Shown: in pieces, positions 1 through 9,353 of the stretch | Layout of the letters: every line of letters starts with the position of its first letter | Position numbering within the stretch: the first letter of the stretch is position 1 | Source of the DNA: Rhipicephalus microplus | Lineage: Eukaryota; Arthropoda; Arachnida; Ixodida; Ixodidae | Length of the DNA: 64,000 nucleotides | Assembly (NCBI RefSeq): GCF_043290135.1 | Contig: NC_134710.1 | Span: 8,014,821-8,078,820 of the forward strand | Direction: 5' to 3' | Position numbers and translations under genes: made by a program | Notes under the pieces: model-generated | Databases searched by the model: none | What the model was told of the DNA's origin: nothing | The model's input: the letters and a program-made list of their open reading frames with translations, nothing else

Positions 1-1960
1 CAAACCATTTATTTTTCTTCCCTGTTTTGAGGATGTCACGGTTCACAAGTACAACGTCTAATTGCGAACAAGTGCGAAAAGTACTCACTTCACACCATGC
101 ACTGTACCGCCCTGTGTGAACATGCCCACACTTTCAATATCGCCCGTTTCGCGGCTGTGCGGGAAGGTTACCGTTAGCGTATGCGGACGCGTTTAAGCGC
201 ACACGCATGCTGGTGTTGACGCAAGTCTTTCTGCGCGGGAACGCACCCGCAACGATAAACGCGCCAGCGCGATCACAGCAGCCACGCAGATGCAAGCGCA
301 TGCTTTCGAGTACAAAGCTATAGCGCTCACGACGACGAAGTCTTACAGGAACGAAAATCAGGTGGTAAGCTGCGTACTTATCAGCACCCGGAGTGCAGGT
401 AGTCCTATGCCCTGAAGTAGAGGTGAATGTTAAATTCCCTGTACGACCGAAAAGTGGAGAGAGTGCACGCTTCGCTGGAGGATGTGTTGCGCTAATCCTT
501 GAAAATTGTCACAAGGCGCAAATATCAAGTCGAAAAGACTGACGGTCACTCATCTCTCACCAAACTGGATGAGGTACTGTCGACGACACGAGTGGTAAGA
601 AGGATTGTATGTCGTCATGCGAAACTACTAGATTAGTTGCACGTTATGTCAAGGTGTCAGGTCAGCGTTACATCCAAGTTCCCCAAAATACCTGACGTCA
701 TCGTGCATCAATCAACCAATCAATAACTCAATCACTCAATCAATGTTTTATTTCCTTTCGATGGGAAGAGTGCGGGATTAAAAGCTCGATCAGTTGACGA
801 GGTTTCCACGGCGTCACTAGGTGGCAAACCACCAGGGAGACGGACAATCATGCTTGAAGAATACAAAATGATGAAGCGATCAAATGAGGTCATGGCTTGA
901 TGAACGGTGAGCGAATGGTGAAAGCTACGTGAAACTGCGTGAAGTGCGAAAGATTTAAGGAATAAAATGGGGGACGGGGGGGCACTGGGATAAAATCAGT
1001 CATCACAGTCGACACAGAAATAGATAATGGAGGTAACGTTTGCTTTAAACCCGTCTTACGTACCCTGTGAGGTTTGCTTTATTCTTCCGTTTTAGTTGGC
1101 GGAAAGTAGTCGCAAAGTTTTCTCACTATATCAGTAAAAAAAGACCAAAAAGAAAACTGGAGTGCGTCGAGCACCCGTTCAATTTATGCCAGTCCGCTGT
1201 TTGAAGAGAGTATGCTGATTAGTCGAGAAGGGAGTCGTTCTCGTGACAACTACTAGACGCAAATGAAAGCAATAAAGCAACGCCACGTAATGCACCAATT
1301 TAGCATACCTCGCCGCACCCCTCGAAAAAAAAAGAAGCATCTACACAACATGCAAAATAAATAAATAACAAATTTTCCATTCCACACGTGAGACGAAAAC
1401 TAAGTGCTACTCACGGCAGTTATTCACGGCACTAGTTTAAATAATCAACAATAACTGCCACCACTGAATGAACGCAGCGGTATTATAGCGATAAAACCTA
1501 GAATTAACGTTACATTTCTTTAAAATTTGATATTTTTTCGCCATCAATGGTAAACTGGAGCCCGCTGTAAAAGCTATCCTTTGATAGCTTGACAACGACT
1601 TGGACATCTATGAATAAATACTTTGGTGGTAAGACATTCGCAAAAAAGCAGATAAAAACTAGGTAAGGCTTCGACACAACTGTAAATTGCAGTACCATTC
1701 AAATCGAAAGAACACATGAGTATGCGTCATTGAGTGACGAGGACATTACTGTACAAATCCATGATCTGTTTTGTGGTCTCGAAATGCGTGAAAGTTGGCG
1801 AAAAGCAACGTGGTGCGAAGTACCTATATACAGTAGCATCAGTACACTATGATCGAATCAGAAGGTCATAATACTATAGAAATATAACGGCAGCGCAAGG
1901 CTAGAAAAAAATTATGCAATAATATATTAGGCCTCTTGGTAAACAAAGTGCTGAAAAACA
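1..1960. other. Non-coding stretch, no gene recognised
   Basis: No reading frame here has convincing coding character; the longest open frame is 62 codons. The first 600 bases are CpG-richer than the rest, and the remainder is AT-rich with short A and G runs (for example a G run near 975). I see no RNA gene, no LTR and no repeat that recurs elsewhere in the window. It could be intergenic, intronic or old decayed repeat. Confidence 0.5.
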
Positions 1961-2008
1961 ATTTATTTATTTATTTATTTATTTTCATACTCTCAGGGCC
2001 CGAGGGCA

Positions 2009-4813
2009 TTACAGAGAGGAGTGGTCTGACAACAATATATCAATAACTGCAATTTTGAAGGCGGCAGATTCTTCGATTGCAGCAATGGAGGCAGGAAGGT
2101 GGTTCCAGTCACTGCTTGTTTGAGGCAAAAAAGAAGCATGGCAAGTGTTAGTGCGGCATATGGGAACTTTAACTTTAAGATGATGGTCTAACCGTGGTGA
2201 TACATAATCTGGGGGAAGGAAAAGATCATTTTTAAGTGTTGGATTCGTGTAAAAGATTTTGTGAAATAGGTTGAGACGGAAGTACTTACGGCGTGACTTA
2301 AGTGTTGGTAATCCTAGGGTAGCTTTCATTGAAGAAACACTGGCGTAGCGGTTGTAGTTAGAGAGCACAAAACGAGCTGCACGGTTCTGAACGGATTCAA
2401 GGGCTGTAGTTAATACGGAGCTAAATGGATCCCAAATAGAACAAGCGTATTCCAATTTCGATCTAACGAGTGTTGTGTACAATTTAAGTTTTAAATCTGA
2501 AGGAACGGATGAAAAATGACGGCGGAGAAATCCAAGCATGCGATCAGCGTTATTAATTACATGTTCAACATGCATATTCCAAGAGAGGTTGTGGGTTATA
2601 TGCACGCCAAGGTAACGGTAACTAGTAACGGGGTTTAAAGAGGAGTTTTTGAGGGTATAGGAAAAATGGTCATTGACTTTATTGTGGTGCATTACTCTCA
2701 TAACTTTACACTTACTGATGTTTAATTTCATGAGCCACTTGTCGCACCAGTTAGAAACAGCGTCAATGTCGGACTGCAATGTAGAAACGTCATGTTGATT
2801 ATGAATGACACGATACAGTACGCAATCATCAGCAAAAAGCCTAATGGTAGAATTAATTCCGACAGGCAAATCATTAATATAAATAAGAAAAAGCAATGGA
2901 CCTAAGACCGAACCCTGTGGTACGCCTGATGTTACAGCAACGGTAGGAGAGTTATAATTATTAGCATGAACATACTGCAGACGGTTTGTTAGAAAACAGT
3001 GAATCCAGTCAAGGATGTTAGGATCTATACTTAGCTTGCTCATTTTGAGAAGAAGGAGAGTATGCGAAACAGTGTCGAAGGCTTTAGCGTAATCTAAAAA
3101 GATGCAGTCGATAATGAAATTATTGTCGAAAGCACGAAAAAGATCGTTAGTAAAAGAAAGTAACTGCGTTTCACAAGAGAAGTGCTTCCTGAAACCGTGT
3201 TGCCAAGGGGAAAAAAATGAGTTGGATTCGAGAAAAGATACTAAGTTTGAATAGATGATGTGCTCGAGAAGTTTGCAGGGTACACTGGTTAAAGATATTG
3301 GCCTGTAATTGAGGGGAGAGTGGGTGTTACCTGATTTGTGAAGTGGAACCACCTTACCCACCTTCCAATCATCTGGCAAAGTGGAAGACTGCAAAGACTG
3401 CGAAAAAAGTTCAGCGAGTATAATGGAAGAATAAAGTTTTGTGTTTTTTAAGAACTTTGAATTGATGCCGTCGTTGCCTGCAGAGCTAGACAATTTCATT
3501 TTTTCTATTATACGGCACACTCCAGATGAATCAACAGATATGAAATCCATAGGAAAAAAAGAAAGGTCTTCGACAGAAGGCATAGAAAAGGGTGTTGCCC
3601 CAGAAAAACAAGAAACAAATACATCATTCATCACATTGCAGCAGTCACGATTGGAAACAGCATCACCATTGCTATCTAGTAGGTGAAACGTTGTAGATCT
3701 GCTGCCACGAACTACATTCCAAAATTGCCGGGGATTATCTTTCAGTAGGGTGGGTAGGGTAATGTTGTGGAATACATTTTTAGCCTGCGCAATGGCGTTT
3801 TTGTACTCTTGTTCAGCGACGAGGTACGCGTGCCAACGCTCAGGCGTCATCACCACTTTTGCTCGGCGGAAAATCCTTTTCTTCTTGTTTAGTAAGCGCT
3901 TCAAATGGGCGTTAAACCAAGGGGCTTTAGAAGAAGAAAGGATCTGTTTTTTAGGAATGTAGCGGTCAATCAAAAAAGCGACCTTTTCTTTAAACATAAA
4001 CCAATTTTCTTGAATGGTGCGTGTATAAAAACCAGGCATATAGTCTGTGATGAAATTAGCAAGTTCATTATTTATTGCAGCAAAATTGGCGTTTTTATAA
4101 TCTTTAATAAATTTAACTTGCTTCGTGCAAGGTAAATGGGCATGAATACTACAGTGAATAAAACAGTGATCACTTAGACCGGGCATAAATACTAGGGGTG
4201 AGACGAGTTCTGGAGTGGTCGTAAGTAGCAAATCTAGTACATTGGCAGAATGAGGTGAGCAGCGAGTAGGCTGAAGTACCAGTTGCTTAAGGTTAAAATC
4301 TAAACAAACATTCAAAAATGACGAACATTCTATTGAATTTTCCACAAGACTTGGCGGGTCAGTAGACCAGATTATAGAAGGCAAGTTAAAATCTCCAAAA
4401 AGAAATAAAGGACATTTGGGAAACCGCACAGTCAACTTATTTAGGACATCATGTAATTCTTGACAAAATGCTGTTGAAGACTGTGGCGGTTTATAGCACA
4501 CACTGAAAATGAACTTTCTATGCCCTGTAAATACACATGCGCTAACAAATTCTAAGTTGGTGTCGACCATAATCGCACTAGAGATGAAAGTATCCCGGAC
4601 AGCTATCAACACACCACCGCCTCGACTACCAGTACGATCCGAACGATAAATTTTGTAGCCCGCTTCGCAGTGCAATATTTCAAAGTCATGAATAGCGGAA
4701 GAGAGCCAAGTTTCTGTGAGCAGTACCACATCCGCAGAACACGTGTCGATAACGGAAGATAAGTCGTCGCGCTTGTTACACACACTACGCACATTGGAAT
4801 ACAGCAGGGACAC
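2009..4813 (-). CDS. LINE ORF2: AP-endonuclease plus reverse transcriptase
   Basis: This 934-residue frame is uninterrupted. The N-terminal apurinic-type endonuclease shows conserved landmarks: Asn7 in YSNVRS, Glu34 in LLTETW, Asp141/Asn143 in GDFN, and Ser214-Asp215-His216 near the domain end. The reverse transcriptase follows from about residue 440, with the RPISL motif, a GVPQGSVLGP motif and the catalytic FADD at residues 660-663. Downstream, motifs such as YRYLGV, LEYACSIWDP and QNRAARF are typical of the CR1/L2 group C-terminal region. The endonuclease nicks the target and the reverse transcriptase copies the element RNA at the nick. Length matches the 900-1000 residues usual for the group. 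It begins 27 bases after ORF1 ends, suggesting reinitiation or a second internal start. CR1 versus L2 cannot be settled by eye. Confidence 0.92.
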   Translation of the reverse strand: MSLLYSNVRSVCNKRDDLSSVIDTCSADVVLLTETWLSSAIHDFEILHCEAGYKIYRSDRTGSRGGGVLIAVRDTFISSAIMVDTNLEFVSACVFTGHRKFIFSVCYKPPQSSTAFCQELHDVLNKLTVRFPKCPLFLFGDFNLPSIIWSTDPPSLVENSIECSSFLNVCLDFNLKQLVLQPTRCSPHSANVLDLLLTTTPELVSPLVFMPGLSDHCFIHCSIHAHLPCTKQVKFIKDYKNANFAAINNELANFITDYMPGFYTRTIQENWFMFKEKVAFLIDRYIPKKQILSSSKAPWFNAHLKRLLNKKKRIFRRAKVVMTPERWHAYLVAEQEYKNAIAQAKNVFHNITLPTLLKDNPRQFWNVVRGSRSTTFHLLDSNGDAVSNRDCCNVMNDVFVSCFSGATPFSMPSVEDLSFFPMDFISVDSSGVCRIIEKMKLSSSAGNDGINSKFLKNTKLYSSIILAELFSQSLQSSTLPDDWKVGKVVPLHKSGNTHSPLNYRPISLTSVPCKLLEHIIYSNLVSFLESNSFFSPWQHGFRKHFSCETQLLSFTNDLFRAFDNNFIIDCIFLDYAKAFDTVSHTLLLLKMSKLSIDPNILDWIHCFLTNRLQYVHANNYNSPTVAVTSGVPQGSVLGPLLFLIYINDLPVGINSTIRLFADDCVLYRVIHNQHDVSTLQSDIDAVSNWCDKWLMKLNISKCKVMRVMHHNKVNDHFSYTLKNSSLNPVTSYRYLGVHITHNLSWNMHVEHVINNADRMLGFLRRHFSSVPSDLKLKLYTTLVRSKLEYACSIWDPFSSVLTTALESVQNRAARFVLSNYNRYASVSSMKATLGLPTLKSRRKYFRLNLFHKIFYTNPTLKNDLFLPPDYVSPRLDHHLKVKVPICRTNTCHASFLPQTSSDWNHLPASIAAIEESAAFKIAVIDILLSDHSSL

Positions 4814-4840
4814 CTGACTGGCTGATTGCGTTCGTGCTAG

Positions 4841-6383
4841 CTATGTTGCTGGGGCGGGTAAACTGGCAGCAGCTGGAAGAGTGACGGGGGAAGCATTACC
4901 AATGTTACTGCTGTTGCGCTCCTCGCGTGTCTCAAGTTCGCACACACGGTCGGTAACATGGCAATACACATAGGCAGTCTTGTTAATATACAATTTGTTT
5001 ACTCGTAGCGAGTACGGCTGTCCAGAGTTTTTACCAAATTCATGTAACTTTTTTACATGAATTTTTACATGAAGCCCTCGAGAAATCTTCACTAACTGAC
5101 ACCTTAGAGGGTTGAAACTTCTTCCTCTGATAAAAAACGTTATCCTTTATTTTTGACGACTGAAATTTAACAATAATAGGCCGGCACTTATTGGGAACAT
5201 AGGCACCAAGCCTATGCGCACGCTGTATTGCTTCATTTGATAGGTTGAGGTCAAGTTTTTGAGATATAAGGTCAGTGATTATTTTTTCACTCTGCGCCCA
5301 ACCTTCAGAAACATTGTCAGCAATGCCAAAAAATATCAAATTATCTCTACGAGAGCGATCTTCCAACTCGTCAAGTCGGGAATGAAGAGCAGTCGTTTCG
5401 TTTCTTATCACTGTATTTACTGCTTGCGGAAGATCAGGAATATGGTGACCCGAGTCATATGATTCTACCATCGTCTCAACTGTCGCTAGCCTGCTAGAAA
5501 GGTCGGTTACTTTCTGTTCTAATAAAGATTGATTGGTTTGAACTTGGTTAAGTACGGCAAGAAGTTCTGCATGACGCGAGTCTACTTTAGCTGAAAGGCT
5601 AGCAATAGCTGTCAGCACCTTATCGTCCGGTCCTGGGTTTGATTCAATATCCCCGCACAAAAGTAACTTGAGGACATGAAAGCACTCAGAGACATTGTCA
5701 TATATAACACTTGGGCCAGGGAAGAGCAGCAGACATGTATCACTGGAGCGCTTTGAGTACAAAGACGGGCGGTTACCAACCTGCACGATGAAGCAGAAAA
5801 AATTCACAACCGGTCCCATAGCTGCCGCTCTTTCCTGGCCACTGAAAGGCGCCGACGACGGGCTGACGTTTAAATCAGCAGGATGTGCTGACGTCGACGA
5901 AGGAATCGGCTGGTCCAAAAGGTGGAACGGTGCCATCCAAGCGGTTGTAGCACAGGCATCGGGTTGAGCAGCGGGGACAGCGATTAGGATGATCGTTGAC
6001 GTAGACCCGTTCGTTGACGCCGCAGAAGCAGCGCATGGCCACGTGTAGATAAGAGACGAAATCTGCACGATGAAGCAGAAAAAATTCACAACCGGTCCCA
6101 TAGCTGCCGCTCTTTCCTGGCCACTGAAAGGCGCCGACGACGGGCTGACGTTTAAATCAGCAGGATGTGCTGACGTCGACGAAGGAATCGGCTGGTCCAA
6201 AAGGTGGAACGGTGCCATCCAAGCGGTTGTAGCACAGGCATCGGGTTGAGCAGCGGGGACAGCGATTAGGATGATCGTTGACGTAGACCCGTTCGTTGAC
6301 GCCGCAGAATCAGCGCATGGCCACGTGTAGATAAGAGACGAAATCTGCACGATGAAGCAGAAAAAATTCACAACCGGTCCCAT
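4841..6383 (-). pseudogene. LINE ORF1 with 2A motif, coiled coil and RRM-like domain, frameshifted
   Basis: The main frame runs 6383 down to 5040. Its first ~200 residues are two copies of a 94-residue unit beginning MGPVVNFFCFIVQ, a hydrophobic stretch that could act as a signal or membrane segment. A 2A-type motif GDIESNPGP lies at 5628-5654, so translation could release about 251 residues and restart at Pro. The downstream product starts with a heptad-like coiled coil (roughly 5500-5620), then a region with RRDNLIFFG, RAHRLG and RPIIVKF, which resembles the RRM of L1-type ORF1 proteins that bind RNA. The frame breaks near the T run at 5049-5054 (plus strand); matching sequence continues in another frame to the stop at 4841. 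ORF1 proteins act as nucleic-acid chaperones in the retrotransposition particle. The frameshift may be a real lesion or a homopolymer sequencing error. Confidence 0.82.
5628..5654 (-). promoter_or_regulatory. 2A-type ribosome-skipping motif in LINE ORF1
   Basis: The minus strand encodes GDIESNPGP, which fits the D-x-E-x-N-P-G-P consensus at which the ribosome omits the Gly-Pro peptide bond. It is preceded by the hydrophobic run LKLLLC, as is usual in active 2A sequences. The predicted break lies between Gly (5631-5633) and Pro (5628-5630). 2A sequences are established in some APE-type non-LTR retrotransposons. Activity here is inference. Confidence 0.8.
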
Positions 6384-6407
6384 AGCTGCCGCTCTTTCCT
6401 GGCCACT
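5781..6407 (-). repeat. Tandem 282-bp 5' units of the LINE, 2.2 copies
   Basis: Units start at 5781, 6063 and 6345 (plus coordinates), a constant period of 282 bases; the third stops after about 63 bases. The two full units differ by one base that I could find (GAAGCAG versus GAATCAG near 6028 and 6310). The period is a multiple of three and each unit carries an in-frame ATG, so ORF1 grows or shrinks by 94 residues per unit. The layout resembles the 5' promoter monomers of mouse L1. Promoter activity is not shown. Confidence 0.9.
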
Positions 6408-7065
6408 CTAGTAATTGTCTAGTAGCAATGTCTAGTAGTAATTGTTGTATAGTGTTCTCTGGAATAGTGTTACCTCAAATTATTTTCTCATACTTTTACA
6501 GCCAAGGCTATGCATTAGTCATACACCATTGTCTAACGTCAGTTACCTCTAAACAACAGTGCTGGTATTGTTTGAGTGTATGTGGTAGCCGGCGTTGCCG
6601 GTAATATGCGGCTATATTCGGTACAGCCATGGACATGTAACTGGTCGGCTCTCCACACAGTCTGATACATTATCCAAAATGTGCCCTTACCAATGAAGGT
6701 ATATAAACACTTCATAACGGAGGACAGCCTCGGTTGATAACGTAAAAAACAAAAAGAGATATTTATTAGCTGCGGTAAATCAAAGCGAACAACACTTTGG
6801 AGGTTGGCGGTGAGTTTTATTGAAGTCAATAGCATGAAGAATTTGGAGAACAAAAGATACAGAACAAAAAAAAATAACAAGCGTGCTTTCCTTCGGCACC
6901 GTTGAGAAGGCTGTTATCAAGACAGTTAAATTATGATCCAAGCAAACCTGATAACAATACACAACTGATAACACACTGATGAATAAAGCGAGGAAAACCA
7001 GAATTACGCTTCCGCAGACACTCTTTTTGCGGAGGTCGACATAGCGAACTAGCGTACCTAACTAC
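6408..7065. other. Stretch without recognised gene, 5' flank of the LINE
   Basis: Directly beside the LINE end there are three imperfect repeats of about 14 bases (6408-6445) beginning CTAGTAG or similar. The rest has only short open frames without family resemblance. Confidence 0.5.

Positions 7066-7128
<63 letters not shown>
7066..7128. repeat. (AAT)n microsatellite
   Basis: About 21 uninterrupted AAT units. The long leucine or tyrosine runs in the overlapping minus-strand frames are artefacts of this repeat. Confidence 0.97.
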
Positions 7129-7419
7129 TAATTTCGTCATGTGCAGGTGAAGTCACGAAAATAAATTGGGTGAGAAAAGTTTTTCGCAGCAAGAATTTAC
7201 AACGGCAGCTGAGTTTTCTACGCGTCGTAGTCTGAAGCACTTGCGTGTTTCAAGGTGACTTTCAAATTGATGGTAGGAGCGAAGTTCCTGCGTTCTAAAA
7301 AAAATGATTCGAAAACACCCTGAATTAACATCTGCGACAATATTTCGGCGAGAGTCAACAATGTCTAGTAAATAACACAATATATAGCCACGCAGAGTTC
7401 CGCAATGAGGCGAAATAAA

Positions 7420-7431
7420 GGGGGGGGGGGG
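7420..7431 (+). repeat. Poly-G run followed by (AAAC)n
   Basis: Twelve consecutive G, followed shortly by AAAC repeats. Such runs recur at the edges of repeats in this window (12422-12436 C, 25686-25701 G, 27501-27517 C). Confidence 0.9.
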
Positions 7432-7725
7432 AAGCAAACAAACAAACAGTGAACAAAGAACGTTCCACGGACGATCCGGGAAGCCATCATGGAGACGTCT
7501 GCCATCGCGATCCATGAGAATTAAGCGGGCAGCTGATCTCGATTGCACGCCCTAAAGTTGCACGATAACGCGCACGCGCTGCGACGGAAAAAAAACAAAC
7601 CGCCGGGGCACTGGTGCGCACCAAAACTTGGTACATAATTCATAAAACTCACTACCAGGCTATCTAGACTCTCAAAAAGAATGGAGAACCACCCCGATGC
7701 ATGCCAAGATGGCGAAGACACTCAC

Positions 7726-7870
7726 CGCGAGGCTTAGCTGTGGTGCGGCGACCGCGAGCAGAAGTTGTGCGGCGGCGGCCACGGCCCGGGGTCGGCACGG
7801 GCGGCTCGGGCATCGAGTCCTCGATAAGCGCGGACGACGCCTGGGTGCCCGCGCCGCAGTCTTCCTCCAT
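7726..7870 (-). CDS. Possible first coding exon of an unidentified gene
   Basis: A CpG-rich block stands out from the AT-rich surroundings. On the minus strand an ATG at 7868-7870 opens 48 codons rich in Pro, Ser, Thr and Arg, starting MEEDCGAGTQ and including a basic GRGRRR stretch that resembles an AT-hook core. The frame ends at a strong splice donor, CG|GTGAGT, at 7725-7726. The product is not recognised. The next exon should lie to the left, but I could not identify it. A plus-strand frame through the same block (7701-8174) is longer but runs on into TATA-like and AT-rich DNA with no splice logic; I cannot fully exclude it. Confidence 0.33.
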
Positions 7871-8532
7871 TCTCTCCTACATGGACGCGGCGGTCCTCGC
7901 GCAGTACGAAATCAGGGACAGATCCTTGCCGAAACCTAGGAGGGTTTCATACAACAAAACAGACAAAAAGCCGTCTGTTCGGCGAAAGCAGACGATAAAT
8001 TCTGTTTGCTCACTCACCTTGACCGCGCAGCTTCGGTGTCTGCTTGCGTGCTATGCCCTCCACACTGGCTATATAATTGGCGCAGTGCGCGTCTGCGCAT
8101 GGGAAATAAAACAAAAAGAACAAATGAGAGCAATGAGATCACGTGACCCGTTTCCCGCTCATGCACAGTGCTGAGACGCTAAGCTGCTCAATAGGGAAAG
8201 CAAGTCGGCGTTCCTCGTTTCAAAAGTACGCTGAGGTACCCTTACCATGGCAACGAAACGTTTTCTTGTTGTATTTTGATTTCGCGGAACGCTGACAGCA
8301 TTTTCTTCGCGTTGCATGGTCTTATACGAAACTTGACAGATGTGTCATCGGCTGACCTACTTAGTTCGGAGGGGGGAGGGGAATTCGCTTTGGAGCTGCG
8401 AAGCATGCATACTTTTGAAGGACTCGAAAATAGAAGGGAAGTGAAAGCGATTTGGACATAGGGAAATATATTAGAGTCGGGGTACCTCAGTGAGAGAGGT
8501 ATTTACATGTGCAAAATAAGAAATAAAAATAA

Positions 8533-8662
8533 TGTGAGCGCGACAAGCGAATGACTCTTTATTCTCTTTGTAATCATCATCACCTGTACATCTTCTTCAT
8601 CTAAGAATATCATCACCAGCGTGATTGAGCTCGAGCCTGGCCGAATAAACCGGTTCCTCACA
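8533..8662 (+). repeat. 5' LTR of the small Gypsy element
   Basis: Begins TGTGAGCG and ends CCTCACA. Differs from the 3' LTR at one position that I can see (GCGAATG versus GCAAATG), indicating recent insertion. It contains AATAAA near its right end, a likely polyadenylation signal. Confidence 0.93.
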
Positions 8663-8681
8663 AGTGGTGGAGGTGCTGGGT

Positions 8682-8816
8682 CTACAACGTCTTGACGAAG
8701 TCCTCACATGCCTTGCAAAAGCCGGTCTACAGCTTAACACCAAGAAATGTACCTTTGCTAGCAAGACAATCAAGGTTCTCGGCCACCTTGTCAGCAAAGA
8801 AGGAATTCGGCCCCTG
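8682..8816 (+). pseudogene. Gypsy reverse-transcriptase fragment
   Basis: About 44 codons beginning LQRLDEVLTCL and including KKCTFA and VLGHLVS, the segment just after the catalytic YxDD of Ty3/Gypsy polymerases, where the template grip and the start of the connection lie. The catalytic aspartates are not present. It is joined abruptly near 8815 to integrase C-terminal sequence in another frame, marking an internal deletion. The open frame crossing the junction is not a real protein. Confidence 0.85.
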
Positions 8817-8821
8817 CACCC

Positions 8822-9172
8822 TCGACGGCTCCTTTCTCTGAAGAATTTCTATCTCGTCTCGCACACTGCCGTCACCAGGCCCGTGTTAACACCGGCCTCT
8901 CTCAAGACACTCGAAAATCTCGCTACGACTCGTCTCGCCGGGTTGTGAGTTTTTCCCCTGGTGACGAAGTTCTTCTATGGACTCCACTACGCGTCCCCGG
9001 CCTATGCGACAAATTCATCAGTCGCTTCATTGGGCCATACACGGTGGTCGAACAGACATCTCCTGTCAATTACCGCGTTTCTCCTCTTAGCGCTAGTCCT
9101 GATCATCGTTGCCGAGGAACAGAGATAGTGCACGTATCTCGTTTAAAGCCTTATGCGCAACGCATTTCATAA
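8822..9172 (+). pseudogene. Gypsy integrase C-terminal fragment
   Basis: About 116 codons with a stop at 9170-9172. The motifs SFSPGDEVLLW, FIGPYTVV and VNYRVSP match the GPY/F-type C-terminal domain of Ty3/Gypsy integrases, which binds DNA, and VHVSRLKPY is the usual end of that domain. The zinc-binding and DDE core regions are missing. The frame stays open although the element is a deletion derivative, in line with its young LTRs. Confidence 0.85.
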
Positions 9173-9203
9173 TACTGTCAAGCGACCAGGCGGCCGCTTT
9201 CAC

Positions 9204-9219
9204 CGCGCGGGGGAATTAG
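9204..9219 (+). other. Polypurine tract of the small Gypsy element
   Basis: A GCGGGGGAATTA-type purine-rich stretch lies directly before the 3' LTR, in the position where second-strand DNA synthesis is primed in LTR elements. Confidence 0.6.
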
Positions 9220-9349
9220 TGTGAGCGCGACAAGCAAATGACTCTTTATTCTCTTTGTAATCATCATCACCTGTACATCTTCTTCATCTAAGAATATCAT
9301 CACCAGCGTGATTGAGCTCGAGCCTGGCCGAATAAACCGGTTCCTCACA
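9220..9349 (+). repeat. 3' LTR of the small Gypsy element
   Basis: 130 bases, near-identical to 8533-8662, ending CCTCACA and followed by the ATAA duplication. Confidence 0.93.
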
Positions 9350-9353
9350 ATAA

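Larger units (their letters stand above)
1961..6407 (-). mobile_element. CR1/L2-type non-LTR retrotransposon, near full length
   Basis: On the minus strand the order is: tandem 282-bp 5' units, ORF1 (2A motif, coiled coil, RRM-like region), a gap of about 27 bases, ORF2 (endonuclease and reverse transcriptase), a 3' UTR of about 50 bases, and a short-repeat tail of AAAT units at 1961-1984. A short 3' UTR ending in a microsatellite-like tail is typical of CR1/L2-group LINEs, which lack a long poly(A). The left (3') end recurs at 12446 in a truncated relative, which supports the 3' boundary. The 5' boundary at about 6407 falls inside a third tandem unit, so the copy may be slightly 5' truncated. 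I found no clear target-site duplication. ORF2 is open throughout and ORF1 has one apparent frameshift, so the copy is young. Confidence 0.88.
8529..9353 (+). mobile_element. Internally deleted Gypsy LTR element with ATAA target duplication
   Basis: Two 130-bp LTRs (8533-8662 and 9220-9349) of form TG..CA flank only about 560 bases. ATAA at 8529-8532 and again at 9350-9353 is a 4-bp target-site duplication, as expected of Gypsy integrases. Inside, in order, are a primer-binding-like TGGTGGAG two bases after the 5' LTR, a reverse-transcriptase scrap, an integrase C-terminal scrap, and a G-rich polypurine tract just before the 3' LTR. Gag, protease, most of RT, RNase H and the integrase core are missing, so it could only move with helper proteins. 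Confidence 0.93.

Noticed and set aside
6931..7240. Frames with long Tyr or Leu runs
   Set aside because: Translation of the AAT microsatellite.
7701..8174. 157-codon plus-strand open frame in the CpG-rich block
   Set aside because: It overlaps the better minus-strand exon candidate, passes through TATA-like and AT-rich DNA and has no recognisable family; kept only as an alternative.
8664..8948. 94-codon frame as a single protein
   Set aside because: It spans the deletion junction between reverse transcriptase and out-of-frame integrase sequence.
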